A stretch of DNA of 64,000 nucleotides from Bacilli bacterium (GCA_017626405.1 JAGAIS010000006.1:195100-259099); one strand, 5' to 3'; shown: positions 8,453 through 17,815, counted from the first letter of the stretch. Numbers and translations: made by a program. The notes: generated from the letters alone by a model not told the origin.

Positions 8453-9454
8453 TTACTTATCTAAATAGAAAGCATAGTACTCATCATAAGTTATTCCCTC
8501 TTCATATACTTTAGTTGCAAGATCGACACCTAAATAACGATAGTGCCATGATTCATAATTATATCCTGTAATTTTTTCTTTTCCTTTAGGATATCTTAAG
8601 ATAAAGCCATACTTATGAGCATTAGCTATTAACCAAGCATAAGTTTTTGTATCCTTAAACGTCGATGCACTAACACATTCTTTAGAATATATATCTAGGG
8701 ATAATCCCGTTTGATGTTCAGAAAATCCAGGTCTTGCAGCAATGGAATCGGCATACTTAGTACCATGCTTATTTTCATATTCACGATATACACTATCTTG
8801 TTTTTCATATTCTCGATAAGCAGAATCGACAAGTAAATATATTCCTTCCATTTTTGCATCATTCCACATATTAATAAATGCTTCAACTACTTCTTTTCTA
8901 GCATACTTATAATCTTTTGGACCACCCAAACGATAATCCCATCCAATTGAAACTAAATCTTCAGGGACATAAGTAGATGATAGATAATAAAATTTATTTA
9001 CTAATATTGCATAGTCCTTATTCATATCAGTTGGTTTAGTATTCTCATAGTATTTAAAAATAGAACCAACATTAGTTAAAGCAACAATATTGTCATAATC
9101 ATATCCTTCTGTACCATGATATTTAAAAAAGTCATCTTCTTGAGTAATTACCTGCGATAAATACCCATTCAAATTTTTATACATAAAATATTTACAGTTT
9201 ACAAATTCCGGAATAAACTCATTAAATTCCATCGCTAAAAGTTCATTTAATTCTGAATCATTTAATTTACTTATAAATAACTTAATATTCTCACTAGAAT
9301 AGCCCAATTGAGCAAATTTATACTCATAGGTCTGTGTATACATATAATCATTAAGTTTTTTTATCCCAAAAATTAATAAACATATCGCCAATATAAAGAT
9401 AAGTATAAATATTTTTACGCTTTTCTTTAATCTATAAACTTTTTTCTTTTTCAT
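8453..9454 (-). CDS. VanY-type D-Ala-D-Ala carboxypeptidase (peptidase M15B)
   Basis: M15B enzymes are zinc peptidases that trim the terminal D-Ala of peptidoglycan stem peptides. The protein has one N-terminal membrane helix and a helical linker. The M15 core sits in the C-terminal 130 residues: SAYREYEKQ, then SEHQTGLSLDI (zinc His and Asp), then ESWHYRYLG (catalytic Glu/His and third zinc ligand). ATG at 9454 lies 9 bases after TAGGTAG. The in-frame ATG at 9460 abuts that site and is less likely. A wall remodelling role fits better than glycopeptide resistance, as no van genes are present. Confidence 0.9.
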   Translation of the reverse strand: MKKKKVYRLKKSVKIFILIFILAICLLIFGIKKLNDYMYTQTYEYKFAQLGYSSENIKLFISKLNDSELNELLAMEFNEFIPEFVNCKYFMYKNLNGYLSQVITQEDDFFKYHGTEGYDYDNIVALTNVGSIFKYYENTKPTDMNKDYAILVNKFYYLSSTYVPEDLVSIGWDYRLGGPKDYKYARKEVVEAFINMWNDAKMEGIYLLVDSAYREYEKQDSVYREYENKHGTKYADSIAARPGFSEHQTGLSLDIYSKECVSASTFKDTKTYAWLIANAHKYGFILRYPKGKEKITGYNYESWHYRYLGVDLATKVYEEGITYDEYYAFYLDK

Positions 9455-9484
9455 AAGCATCTACCTAAAGAAATTATACAATAA

Positions 9485-9515
9485 TTAAAAAAAGAACTCA
9501 ACAATTGAGTTCTTT
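9485..9515 (-). terminator. intrinsic terminator of the HU gene
   Basis: On the minus strand an 11-base stem AAAGAACTCAA/TTGAGTTCTTT (9491-9501 and 9505-9515) with a 3-base loop is followed by TTTTAATT. It lies just after the HU stop codon. Confidence 0.85.
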
Positions 9516-9524
9516 AGTTGCATA

Positions 9525-9797
9525 TTAGTTAACAGCGTCTTTAAGTTTGCTTCCAGCTTTGAATGAAACAACAGTCTTAGCAGGAATAGTCATAGGTGCT
9601 TTAGTTAATGGATTAATTCCACTTCTTCCAGGTCTAACCTTAGCTGAGAATGTACCAAATCCAACTAATGCAACTTTCTTATCTTTTTTAAGACCAGATG
9701 TAATTCCTTTCATCATAGCGTCTACTGCTTTAGCAGCATCAGTTTTAGTTAAACCAGCTTCTGCAGCAACAAATTCTACTAATTCATTTTTTGACAT
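9525..9797 (-). CDS. hup: DNA-binding protein HU
   Basis: HU compacts and bends DNA as a dimer. The 90-residue protein matches the family end to end: MSKNELVEFVAAEAGLTK, the GFGTFSAKVRPGRSGINP beta arm (about 46-63) with the conserved Arg/Pro tip, and the final KLKDAVN. GGGAGGTAATTG precedes the ATG. It is monocistronic, with its own terminator. The 5' leader holds a small stem-loop. The same-length ORF on the opposite strand is a shadow. Confidence 0.98.
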   Translation of the reverse strand: MSKNELVEFVAAEAGLTKTDAAKAVDAMMKGITSGLKKDKKVALVGFGTFSAKVRPGRSGINPLTKAPMTIPAKTVVSFKAGSKLKDAVN

Positions 9798-9825
9798 AAC
9801 AATTACCTCCCATAATTAATTTCTA

Positions 9826-9842
9826 GTAGGCGTTTACCCTAC
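9826..9842 (-). other. stem-loop in the HU mRNA leader
   Basis: GTAGG and CCTAC arms with a 7-base loop lie about 30 bases upstream of the HU start. This could stabilise the mRNA or regulate it; no known motif is recognised. Confidence 0.35.
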
Positions 9843-9930
9843 ATATAAAATGTACCAAAACATTTAGGAAATTGCAACAGAAATCTTAAAAAAACCCTCG
9901 AAAATAGGCAAATTTTATAAATATTTAACT

Positions 9931-9965
9931 AAAAAAAGAAGTAATTTTTCATAAACTACTTCTTA
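9931..9965 (-). terminator. intrinsic terminator of the polysaccharide control module
   Basis: On the minus strand AGAAGTA and TACTTCT arms (9937-9943 and 9957-9963) are followed by seven T. The hairpin overlaps the end of the Wzz-like gene. Confidence 0.75.
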
Positions 9966-10963
9966 TTTGTCGTCTTCGCTGTCTTATAATAAGATTTTTT
10001 ATTATTATTTGAAACTCGAGAGTTCGTTGTCTTACGATTAGAGTTCTCATTTTCTAAAGCTTCTATTTTAATTTTTGTCAAATCATCTTTAATAGCAGAT
10101 TCAACCTTTTTATTTGAATCTAAATCTAGACTATTATCATGCTTAGAAACAACTTTAGATCCAAGTTCGCTATCTGATGTTTCTATTGGATTTATTGCCT
10201 CTACTTCTCTAATCTTTCTTTCAATTGGAACAATATTTTGATTCTTATGATGTTTTGCTAAATCATCATAATATTTACGATGTTGACTATATTTAATTTT
10301 TTCCCTACTAGCAGGAACCATTCCAATAACTGGAAGTCCCGTAATTCTTTCAATATCTTCTTCATTTTTCAAAGTAGTATCAAAATAGAATAAAATGAAG
10401 ATAATGGCAATGCTTATGAATGCTCCAGCAACAGTAGAAACACCAATAATCTTTATAGTTGACGTACTAGATGCTATTAAACTAGGCTCAGCCTTATCAA
10501 TAGTACTAATATTCTTGATATTATAGATTGTTACTATTTCCTGTGAGAACACATCAGCAATCGTATTGGCAATTTCAGCAGCTAATGTGGAATCTGTATC
10601 AGTTACACTTATCTTAATAATAGATGTATCTCCAACTTCCCCAACATTTATCTTTCCGACCAAATCATAATAAGTATAATCAAGTGATAATTTATCAATT
10701 ACTTGATTTAAAATTTTCTTACTTTTAATAATTTCATTATATGTAGAAATTAATTTCCTATTTAAGTCTACTTGAGTAGCATTTATTTGCTCAGAATCAT
10801 TTGCTTGGTTTAAAAGTACAGTAGTAAAGCTAGTATATTCAGGCACTCTAAATTTATTTACATAGATACATGCTAAACAAAAAGAGATAGCCATCGCGAA
10901 TATAATATAAATAATCTTTGATTTAAAGTAACTTAATAATTGATTAATATCGATTTCTTCCAT
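9956..10963 (-). CDS. Wzz/CpsC-type polysaccharide co-polymerase (BY-kinase modulator)
   Basis: This family sets chain length and activates the partner tyrosine kinase in Gram-positive capsule or exopolysaccharide systems. The protein has helices at about 18-36 and 175-195 flanking an extracellular Wzz domain (YTSFTTVLLNQ near the start, FYFDTTLKNEEDIERITGLPVIG after the second helix). A long polar Lys/Asn-rich cytoplasmic tail of about 120 residues follows, longer than usual. ATG at 10963 follows GAGGGGTGAG. The GTG at 10972 lies inside that site, so I rejected it. It follows the kinase gene directly. Confidence 0.85.
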   Translation of the reverse strand: MEEIDINQLLSYFKSKIIYIIFAMAISFCLACIYVNKFRVPEYTSFTTVLLNQANDSEQINATQVDLNRKLISTYNEIIKSKKILNQVIDKLSLDYTYYDLVGKINVGEVGDTSIIKISVTDTDSTLAAEIANTIADVFSQEIVTIYNIKNISTIDKAEPSLIASSTSTIKIIGVSTVAGAFISIAIIFILFYFDTTLKNEEDIERITGLPVIGMVPASREKIKYSQHRKYYDDLAKHHKNQNIVPIERKIREVEAINPIETSDSELGSKVVSKHDNSLDLDSNKKVESAIKDDLTKIKIEALENENSNRKTTNSRVSNNNKKSYYKTAKTTNKK

Positions 10964-10968
10964 ATAGC

Positions 10969-11649
10969 TCACCCCTCATAATAACTGTCGTAATACTTAT
11001 TGTAATATCCATTATTATTTGATGGAACCTTATTAAATATTACACCTGCAATACGCGCATTAACAGCTTCCAAAGATTTAACAGTTTTCTTTAACATTTC
11101 TCTTGGTGTAGTCTTATATGCAGCAACAATAACTGTCGTATCAACATATTTAGTTACAATTAAAGAGTCCGATAGACCAATAACTGGTGGGCAATCAAAA
11201 AGTAAAATGTCATAATCTTCTTCCAACATTTCAATAACTAATTGCATCTTTTGACTTTCTAGTAGTTCACTAGGATTTGGAGGTACAGTTCCTCCAGGAA
11301 GTAAATAAACCCCTTTAATCTTAGTTTTAATTGTTTCAATCTTAACACCTTCAAGATCACTAATTAAGACATTAGAAAGCCCTTTACTATTGGAAATACC
11401 AAATATTTCATATTGTCTTCCTCTACGTAAATCACAGTCTATTATTAATACTTTCTTTCCTAAAGCCGCATAACTTTGCGCTAAACAAGCAGTAATAAAG
11501 CTTTTTCCCTCAGCAGGTACCGTACTTGTTAGCATAATTTTCTTGTTTCCGTGATCAGCAGATGAAAACTCCAAATTTGTTCTAATTGTTTTAACTGCTT
11601 CGGCAACTCGGGATTTAGGATTAGATAAAAGTTCTAACTCTTCAATCAT
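10969..11649 (-). CDS. CpsD/YwqD-type bacterial tyrosine kinase
   Basis: BY-kinases autophosphorylate on a C-terminal tyrosine cluster and control polysaccharide assembly. Seen: Walker A-like TVPAEGKSF, Walker A' LLIDCDLRRG, Walker B ILLFDCPP, and a Tyr-rich tail with seven Tyr in the last 13 residues (GYYNKYYDSYYEG). ATG at 11649 has AAGGAG 9 bases upstream. In-frame ATGs at 11658 and 11682 are less well placed. The stop overlaps the RBS region of the Wzz-like gene, so the two are probably co-translated. Confidence 0.93.
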   Translation of the reverse strand: MIEELELLSNPKSRVAEAVKTIRTNLEFSSADHGNKKIMLTSTVPAEGKSFITACLAQSYAALGKKVLIIDCDLRRGRQYEIFGISNSKGLSNVLISDLEGVKIETIKTKIKGVYLLPGGTVPPNPSELLESQKMQLVIEMLEEDYDILLFDCPPVIGLSDSLIVTKYVDTTVIVAAYKTTPREMLKKTVKSLEAVNARIAGVIFNKVPSNNNGYYNKYYDSYYEG

Positions 11650-11737
11650 AAATTGCATCTCCTTTTTATTTTTTAAAATCAATATAATTATATCATGTTA
11701 TATTATAATGTAAACTATAAAGTTCTATTACTTAACA

Positions 11738-12457
11738 TCATATCTCTTCATCGTAAATAACTTTGGCGAAGTTGTTTTCTGTTATGGCAATGAACTCATC
11801 TTCATCAACTAGTTTTTTAATTATCCTCATTGCTTTTTTTGCATTGATGTATTTATCATCATGAGGTGTATGAATATCACTTCCAACGAAATCAATTAAA
11901 TTTAATTTTAAAAGTTTCTTGGCCATCTTCTTTGCTTTAGAGCCATAAGCTCCAAGTAATGACGCATAATTAATCTGCAATAGTACTCCCATATTCTTAA
12001 GGTCATAGAAAAAATCAAAATCTTTATAATACGATACATATCTTTCTGGATGAGCAAGAATTGGAATGATACCATTGCTAGTAAGATCAAAGATAATAGA
12101 TTTTAAATTGTTCAATTTATTACACATTGGTATTTCAAACAACATATATCTACTATCATTTAAAGTACTAATTTCGCGATTTTTATATAGAGACATCATC
12201 TCTTCTGTTATAAATACTTCGTTTCCTAAGAAAACATTAATATTATATTGTTCTTTGGCAAACTTTATTATCGGTTTGATTATTTCCAAATTACTTGCCT
12301 TATTTGATACAAATCTACTATCAGATATATAGTGTGGAGTGAACATTATATCTGTTATTCCACTCTCATAAGCTTGACGCAATAATTCTTTTGTTTGTTC
12401 GATTGATTTAGATCCATCATCAACCCCATACAATAAATGACAATGTAAATCTCTCAT
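11738..12457 (-). CDS. CpsB/YwqE-type protein tyrosine phosphatase (PHP domain)
   Basis: This metal-dependent phosphatase dephosphorylates the BY-kinase. The 239-residue PHP protein shows MRDLHCHLLYGVDDGS (metal His/His and Asp), FTPHYISD (near 40), LAHPERY (near 136) and GSDIHTPH (near 195), all CpsB hallmarks. Its ATG abuts the TAG of the upstream Thr-rich gene. An 88-base gap separates it from the kinase. Confidence 0.93.
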   Translation of the reverse strand: MRDLHCHLLYGVDDGSKSIEQTKELLRQAYESGITDIMFTPHYISDSRFVSNKASNLEIIKPIIKFAKEQYNINVFLGNEVFITEEMMSLYKNREISTLNDSRYMLFEIPMCNKLNNLKSIIFDLTSNGIIPILAHPERYVSYYKDFDFFYDLKNMGVLLQINYASLLGAYGSKAKKMAKKLLKLNLIDFVGSDIHTPHDDKYINAKKAMRIIKKLVDEDEFIAITENNFAKVIYDEEI

Positions 12458-13033
12458 CTAGTTCTCTCCTACCTCATCACGGTTTTCAGAATCCTCATTA
12501 TCGTCAACATCTTCAGTTGATTCTGTCGTCGGTTCTGTTACATCTGTAGAAGTTGTAGTTGTCGTTGTTGTTGTTGAACTTGTTGTAGTAGATTTCGTAG
12601 TCTTTATTTGAACATCATTAGTCCTATCAGGCACCTTCGTACTTGGCGAATTAGTCTTATTACCTACAAATATAGTATGAGTGGCTGCCGTTGGAACCGT
12701 AGATGGCCTAACATATTCGACAGAATTATTTGTTTTCGTTGTTGTTGAAATAAATTGATAATTAAAGTTTTGTGTCGTTGTATTTTTGTTCAAACTATCG
12801 ATACTCTTTTCACAAAAATGAACAAGTAATAAAACACCAGCAACAACGATAATAACCATTATTACATAAGTAATAATTGTCTTATAGTCGAGTCTCATTT
12901 TAACATTCTCTTGATTCTCTTTCATATGTTCTTCTAAAGATTTGGAAACATCAAAATCTTCAACTTTAGGTTTTTGAACAACCACTTCTTTTTTAGTGGA
13001 AACAGTAACTACTTTTTTATTTTTATCATTCAT
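12458..13033 (-). CDS. single-pass membrane protein with Thr-rich outer tail
   Basis: The family is not recognised. The 191-residue protein has a charged cytoplasmic N-terminus (1-50, Lys/Glu/Val-rich), one membrane helix (about 54-73) and a low-complexity outer part. The outer part includes a run of Thr/Ser near 145-165 and an acidic end (EDVDDNEDSE). The low-complexity tail looks like a wall-spanning or glycosylated stalk. It abuts the phosphatase gene and likely heads the operon. It may be a membrane partner or substrate of the tyrosine kinase, which is inference from position only. Confidence 0.7.
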   Translation of the reverse strand: MNDKNKKVVTVSTKKEVVVQKPKVEDFDVSKSLEEHMKENQENVKMRLDYKTIITYVIMVIIVVAGVLLLVHFCEKSIDSLNKNTTTQNFNYQFISTTTKTNNSVEYVRPSTVPTAATHTIFVGNKTNSPSTKVPDRTNDVQIKTTKSTTTSSTTTTTTTTSTDVTEPTTESTEDVDDNEDSENRDEVGEN

Positions 13034-13151
13034 GTCTATACCCCATATTCTAAAATAATTTTATAATATAAGACCTATTTTTGCAATAGAAAAGAACACT
13101 TTTATGTCCTTACTTGATATCAAATTATCCCCTATCAATAATAGAAATAAA

Positions 13152-13178
13152 AAATCCCAGATTAATCTGAGGTTATCT
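13152..13178 (-). terminator. intrinsic terminator of the small membrane protein gene
   Basis: A short GC-containing hairpin around CAGATTAATCTG with flanking CC/GG is followed by ATTTTTTA on the minus strand, overlapping the gene end at 13173. Confidence 0.65.
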
Positions 13179-13445
13179 TTTTCTAAAAAATCTCTTCTTA
13201 GGCTTCTTCGTATCCTCATCATATAAGAATACTGCACTAGCTATATTAAATAAAGCTCCAACTAAAGCAAAACAAGGTGTAGTCACAACCAAGAAATCTA
13301 AATAAGTAAGTGTACAAGTTGGAGAATAACTAGTTACTAAAAAATCTAAAAAAAATGAAGATAATAAAGAGACGATTGCTCCATTCATTGCACCAAGAAT
13401 TACAAAGAAAGAAAAACTAACATTGATACGCGTAGTAAATTTCAT
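13173..13445 (-). CDS. small two- to three-helix membrane protein, unknown
   Basis: Ninety residues from ATG at 13445, which follows AGGAAGTGG. An upstream in-frame ATG at 13478 lacks a site. Hydrophobic segments fall at about 9-33 and 53-76, with a basic end (KKPKKRFFRKR). It is a single gene with its own terminator, between the polysaccharide module and spoIVA. No family is recognised. Confidence 0.65.
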   Translation of the reverse strand: MKFTTRINVSFSFFVILGAMNGAIVSLLSSFFLDFLVTSYSPTCTLTYLDFLVVTTPCFALVGALFNIASAVFLYDEDTKKPKKRFFRKR

Positions 13446-13536
13446 AAAACCACTTCCTAATCTAATTATAATATCCATAAGATTAAAAATAAAATAACTT
13501 ATAGTTATTTTACAAGTTATTTACTTTGAATTTAAC

Positions 13537-13562
13537 AAAAAAAGATTGATATATCAATCTTT
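13537..13562 (-). terminator. intrinsic terminator of spoIVA
   Basis: AAAGATTGAT and ATCAATCTTT arms form a hairpin followed by T residues on the minus strand, next to the spoIVA stop codon. Confidence 0.8.
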
Positions 13563-15034
13563 TAAATAACAATAGCGATTAACTTATCTGTACCTTTATT
13601 AACTATTTTTGAGACTGTTGAAGATAGTTTATATCTTGTAGAATCTTTCATCATTGATAGTTTTGCCTGTATTCCTTCTCTAACTATAGTTTCTAAACTT
13701 CGACCAAATATTTCACTTTTCCATATACTTTCAGGATCATTTTCATAATCTTTCATTATGTAACTAATCAGTTCCTTTGATTGAATTTCCGATCCAATAA
13801 TTGGTTCAAATGTCGATTCAACATCAACTTTAATCATATGAATACTACTTGCCTTAGCCTTTAATCTAACCCCATATCTACTTCCACTCTTAATTATTTC
13901 TGGATTCTCTAATTTCATATCTTTTAAAGTTGGATAACTAATTCCATAACCAGTTTTCTTACACATATTTAGAGCACTTTCAAAAGTTACAGTCTCTTCT
14001 TTACTCTCTTGATAGTCTCTAAATACTTTCAATATACTAGCCTTGCTAACACTCATGCCACCAACAGTACTCTTCAATACCTCATTATATAACTCATCAC
14101 TACTTTCAAGGTTTAATGTAACTACTCCCGTACCAGTATTCAAGTCACTTATATATGCTCTTGTTATATACGGACTATCTGTATAATAATTAATTATATT
14201 ATTTACATCCCCCATTTTATTGACATTGATAATACTCTCTTTAATCTTAGTTAAATAATGACTCTTAACTTCATTTTTATTAGATAATACATGAACCCAT
14301 TCTGGTAATTTAACATTGACATCAACTACCGGAAATTCATCTATTGCTCTTCTTAAAATATCATTTACTTCTTTCTTACCCATATTTTCAATATCCATAG
14401 TCATTACATCAATTGAATACTTTTCTTCAATTTCTTTTTGGATATTAATAGTTTTCATATCATCAGGAGTTGATGTATTTAGAATAACAATAAATGGTTT
14501 ATTAATAGTTTTTAATTCAGTTATTACTTTTTCCTCAGCTTCTAAATAATCATTTCTTTTAAAATCACCAAATGAACCATCAGAAGTTATAACAATACCA
14601 ATAGTTGCATGATCTCTAATTACTTTTTCAGTTCCAATTTCAGCTGCTTCCATAAATGGAATTGCCTCTCCATACCAAGGAGTATTTACTAATCTCGGAT
14701 TACCTTCACTATCTTCATAACCAATAGAGTTATCAATTACAAATCCAACACAGTCAATTAATTTAACATTAGTAGTAAAATCATCTATTTTTATCTTTGC
14801 TCCACTTGATGGAACAAATTTTGGCTCAGTTGTCATTATTTGCTTTCCACTACTAGATTGAGGGATTTCATCTAAACATTTCTTTTTTTCATATTCGTCT
14901 TCAATATTAGGAACAACTAAGTTTTCAATTACTTTTTTTATAAATGTCGACTTACCTGTTCTAACGGAACCAACAACACCAAAATAAACAGATCCGTTAC
15001 CTCTTATTGAAATACTTTCTAAGTTTTCTTTCAT
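13562..15034 (-). CDS. spoIVA: stage IV sporulation protein A (spore coat morphogenetic ATPase)
   Basis: SpoIVA polymerises around the forespore by ATP hydrolysis and is the base layer of the spore coat. The 490 residues match the family length (about 492). Seen: P-loop GVVGSVRTGKSTF (19-31), TTEPKFVPSSG, LIDCVGFVIDNSIGYEDSEG, TDGS-like ITSDGSFGDF and NTSTPDD. The C-terminal region is typical of the family. A sigma-E-like promoter lies just upstream. Its presence is strong evidence that the host makes, or recently made, endospores. Confidence 0.97.
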   Translation of the reverse strand: MKENLESISIRGNGSVYFGVVGSVRTGKSTFIKKVIENLVVPNIEDEYEKKKCLDEIPQSSSGKQIMTTEPKFVPSSGAKIKIDDFTTNVKLIDCVGFVIDNSIGYEDSEGNPRLVNTPWYGEAIPFMEAAEIGTEKVIRDHATIGIVITSDGSFGDFKRNDYLEAEEKVITELKTINKPFIVILNTSTPDDMKTINIQKEIEEKYSIDVMTMDIENMGKKEVNDILRRAIDEFPVVDVNVKLPEWVHVLSNKNEVKSHYLTKIKESIINVNKMGDVNNIINYYTDSPYITRAYISDLNTGTGVVTLNLESSDELYNEVLKSTVGGMSVSKASILKVFRDYQESKEETVTFESALNMCKKTGYGISYPTLKDMKLENPEIIKSGSRYGVRLKAKASSIHMIKVDVESTFEPIIGSEIQSKELISYIMKDYENDPESIWKSEIFGRSLETIVREGIQAKLSMMKDSTRYKLSSTVSKIVNKGTDKLIAIVI

Positions 15035-15055
15035 CAGCTTTCTTCCTTTCTCTAA

Positions 15056-15084
15056 AATGTATGATTATCTAGTATTAATTATTC
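15056..15084 (-). promoter_or_regulatory. sigma-E-like sporulation promoter of spoIVA
   Basis: On the minus strand CATACATT (15056-15063) matches the Bacillus sigma-E -10 consensus. GAATAAT (15078-15084), 14 bases upstream, is close to the -35 element. It sits 22 bases before the spoIVA ATG. The match to mother-cell control is inferred from the Bacillus consensus. Confidence 0.65.
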
Positions 15085-15089
15085 ACAAA

Positions 15090-15115
15090 AATAAAAGGCT
15101 TTAAAAGCCTTTTGT
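15090..15115 (-). terminator. intrinsic terminator of the ABC exporter operon
   Basis: AAAAGGCTTT/AAAGCCTTTT arms on the minus strand are followed by ATTTTTG. It lies just after the second permease gene. Confidence 0.8.
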
Positions 15116-15133
15116 AATAAGAAAAGTATCTAC

Positions 15134-15943
15134 TTAATTAAATAAAAATAAATATAATAGATAAGATATAATAGTTGCAAATATAAAACTTACTAAATAT
15201 AGAGATAATATATTAATAAATTGATCTTTATTAATTCTTCTTCTATCATATCCAAGTGATTTATAAACTCCAATCTTATATTTTTGATCGTGTATAATAT
15301 TCACAACTACAATTATATTTACAATAACAAAAACAGTTAAAATAATTTTAATAAAGATATTTATTTCATATATGATAATATCATAATCAACCTCAAGATT
15401 AAACACAGGCATCGCACTTACAGTTATATCACTATTTTCAGATAATTTGTTCATTATGTCTTTTCTCTTATACCAATTATTTACATAAATAATATATCCA
15501 TAATTTTTATAATAATCACAAAGTTCATTATATTTTTCCCTACTTACATAAACAAAAAATGTATTTTTACTATCATATTTATCTTTTACTATAAATTCAA
15601 ACTTCTCACGATAAATATAAATATCACCAATTTTTTCTTCTTCATAATTAGGAATAATTATTTCATTACTAGTTAGATTGTCATCAACTTTTACTTGAAC
15701 TGTCCAAGAAATACCTTCACAATATTCTCTAAAGTTTTTATCTTTTTTTATATTTTCAATTATATTTTTATCAACTTCTTTTTTAGAATATAAAAATACA
15801 TAAGAATACTCATTAGCAATGTTTTCCATCTTTATTATTTTATTCTTATATAAAAACATAGACATTATTGCAATTATTGTAATTGTAATAATAATTAGAT
15901 ATACTTTAGTACTCTTTTTATGATAAAAACTTTTTAAAATCAT
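15134..15943 (-). CDS. FtsX-like ABC permease subunit, short
   Basis: The protein has an N-terminal helix (about 14-33), an outer domain of about 150 residues and an FtsX-type pair of helices with the cytoplasmic signature KYKIGVYKSLGYDRRRIN between them. MacB/FtsX permeases end with three helices. Here only two follow the outer domain and the protein stops at YLLYLFLFN, so the last helix seems missing. ATG at 15943 follows GGGAAG by 8 bases; GTG at 15952 is the alternative. It overlaps the regulatory end of the first permease gene and probably pairs with it. Confidence 0.75.
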   Translation of the reverse strand: MILKSFYHKKSTKVYLIIITITIIAIMSMFLYKNKIIKMENIANEYSYVFLYSKKEVDKNIIENIKKDKNFREYCEGISWTVQVKVDDNLTSNEIIIPNYEEEKIGDIYIYREKFEFIVKDKYDSKNTFFVYVSREKYNELCDYYKNYGYIIYVNNWYKRKDIMNKLSENSDITVSAMPVFNLEVDYDIIIYEINIFIKIILTVFVIVNIIVVVNIIHDQKYKIGVYKSLGYDRRRINKDQFINILSLYLVSFIFATIISYLLYLFLFN

Positions 15944-15948
15944 ACATT

Positions 15949-17151
15949 TCACTTCCCATTAAATATTTCTGATGAACTTAACTTCAACCTACTTTTCATA
16001 GCTAATCTATTAATTGAAATAATAAACATTAAATAGATTAAAGTCATGATAATAAATAGAACAATTGGTATTTCTATCATATAATTCATAAAGAATAATT
16101 CTGATAAAAATTTATGAGATACATAAATATATAAAGGTATATACATTGTCATTGAAATAATAAAGCCAATAATTGATATTATTACTAATTCATCTCTTTC
16201 CAATTTAGTTATTATAGCATCATCATAACCAATAGATTTAAGCATTCCAAAATATTCCAAACTACTTATTATTTTTTTCTTAACATAATAATAAATAATA
16301 AAGACCGACAGAATTAATACAAAAGTTAATATAAAGAAAGAATAAGCAAATATCGTTCTAATCTCATCAAACGATATAGTTACACTATAGTCTGTTGCTA
16401 TTTTTTTATTTTCTAGTTCTTTCCTAACATTTTCTACATATTTTTCTTCATCAACGACTAACAAATAATCATCAATTTTTTGATAATCACAGATTTCTAC
16501 ACCATTAATATCTTCATAGCATCCATTTTCTTCTATATCACTAGCAAATAAATCAAAATCTTCAACACTTACATAGCAATAATTCATTTCATCTAGAACA
16601 TTATTTTTAAAAGAACCGACAATATTAAAATTATATATTTTATTATCTAAACTACTTTTTAAAGATAAAGATTTACCTATTAGTTTTTTTCCGTTTATTA
16701 AATCCGATTTATTATAGTTATTATCAGTAGAACCGTATGGATAAAATTTAATTGGGCATATCATATCTTTTCTATTTTCAAGTTGTTTTCCCATAACAAT
16801 TTTAGCATATTTTTTATTTAATAAAGGTCGAATTGTAAAATCAGTTTCATTACTTGATTTACCGAAAGCATCAGTTTCTAAAGATACGAAATCATACTTC
16901 TTATTAACAAATATATCTATATGTTCCATATTGTCTATTATTTTAATATCATCTATCGAAGGATTGTATACTATTAAAGTTCTTGTTTCTTTATAGTCTT
17001 TTATGTCTTCCATATACTGAATTACAAAATTTAATATTGTAATACATATAAAGACAATAAGTAGAATAAATGATAATACTAACATTAATAAAAAGTTGTC
17101 TTTTTTTAATAGTTTATTCTTAATAATAAAAAGTTGATCACTTAGTTTCAT
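15949..17151 (-). CDS. FtsX-like ABC permease subunit, full length
   Basis: The 400-residue protein has one N-terminal helix (about 20-45), an outer MacB-like domain of about 220 residues and three C-terminal helices (about 268-292, 312-335, 355-378). The segment [23 protein letters not shown] is the typical coupling loop. It overlaps the ATPase gene by 14 bases and the second permease follows at once. The set looks like an export or peptide-resistance transporter of the LolCDE/MacB class. The substrate is unknown. Confidence 0.85.
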   Translation of the reverse strand: MKLSDQLFIIKNKLLKKDNFLLMLVLSFILLIVFICITILNFVIQYMEDIKDYKETRTLIVYNPSIDDIKIIDNMEHIDIFVNKKYDFVSLETDAFGKSSNETDFTIRPLLNKKYAKIVMGKQLENRKDMICPIKFYPYGSTDNNYNKSDLINGKKLIGKSLSLKSSLDNKIYNFNIVGSFKNNVLDEMNYCYVSVEDFDLFASDIEENGCYEDINGVEICDYQKIDDYLLVVDEEKYVENVRKELENKKIATDYSVTISFDEIRTIFAYSFFILTFVLILSVFIIYYYVKKKIISSLEYFGMLKSIGYDDAIITKLERDELVIISIIGFIISMTMYIPLYIYVSHKFLSELFFMNYMIEIPIVLFIIMTLIYLMFIISINRLAMKSRLKLSSSEIFNGK

Positions 17152-17815
17152 TATTCTTTACCAACTTTCCACCCTTTAAATATATTACTTCATCAGCATA
17201 TTTTTTTATTTCGTTACTATGTGAAACAACAACAACACATTTACCTTTTTTACTTAAATCAGATAACATTTTAAATATAGTCTCTTCATTATCCTCATCT
17301 AAATTACCGGTAGGTTCATCGCAAAGAATAATATTAGGATCATTAGCCAAACATCTAGCTATAGCAACTCTTTGCTGTTCTCCTCCTGATAATTCTTTAG
17401 GATAATGATTTATTCGTTTGTCTAATCCAACAAATTTTAAAAGATATTCTGCTTTCTTTTTTCTATCAGATCTACTTATATTATCGTTAATAATCATTGG
17501 TAAAATAACATTATCAATGGCTTTTAAATCAATGTCTAAATAGTAGTCTTGAAATACAAAACCAATATTATTCATACGAATGTCAGCTAATTCTTTCTCA
17601 CTTAAATCATTAACTACTTTATCATCAATAATTATCTTACCTTCATCGCATGTATCCATCAATCCCATTATCTTAATTAATGTCGATTTTCCCGATCCAG
17701 AATGGCCCATTATTGCAATTAATTTACCATCATCAAATTTATAAGAAAAATCTTTTAATGCTTCTACTTTTTCTTTCTTTGTATGATACACCTTAGATAT
17801 ATTTTTAAGTTCCAT
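17138..17815 (-). CDS. ABC transporter ATPase (LolD/MacB type)
   Basis: It energises the two FtsX-like permeases encoded just downstream. Seen: Walker [11 protein letters not shown]-loop VFQDYYL, signature [13 protein letters not shown], Walker [13 protein letters not shown] and switch His in VVSHS. The length (225 residues) is normal. ATG at 17815 has AGGTGGG 7 bases upstream. GTG at 17827 falls inside that site and was rejected. It is the first gene of the operon. Confidence 0.95.
   Translation of the reverse strand: MELKNISKVYHTKKEKVEALKDFSYKFDDGKLIAIMGHSGSGKSTLIKIMGLMDTCDEGKIIIDDKVVNDLSEKELADIRMNNIGFVFQDYYLDIDLKAIDNVILPMIINDNISRSDRKKKAEYLLKFVGLDKRINHYPKELSGGEQQRVAIARCLANDPNIILCDEPTGNLDEDNEETIFKMLSDLSKKGKCVVVVSHSNEIKKYADEVIYLKGGKLVKNNETK

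Noticed and set aside
9547-9819. 90-residue ORF on the strand opposite HU
   Set aside because: An antisense shadow of the strongly conserved hup gene, without an independent site.
12540-12610. Thr/Ser codon-rich stretch as a repeat array or CRISPR
   Set aside because: It is low-complexity coding sequence with no spacer pattern.
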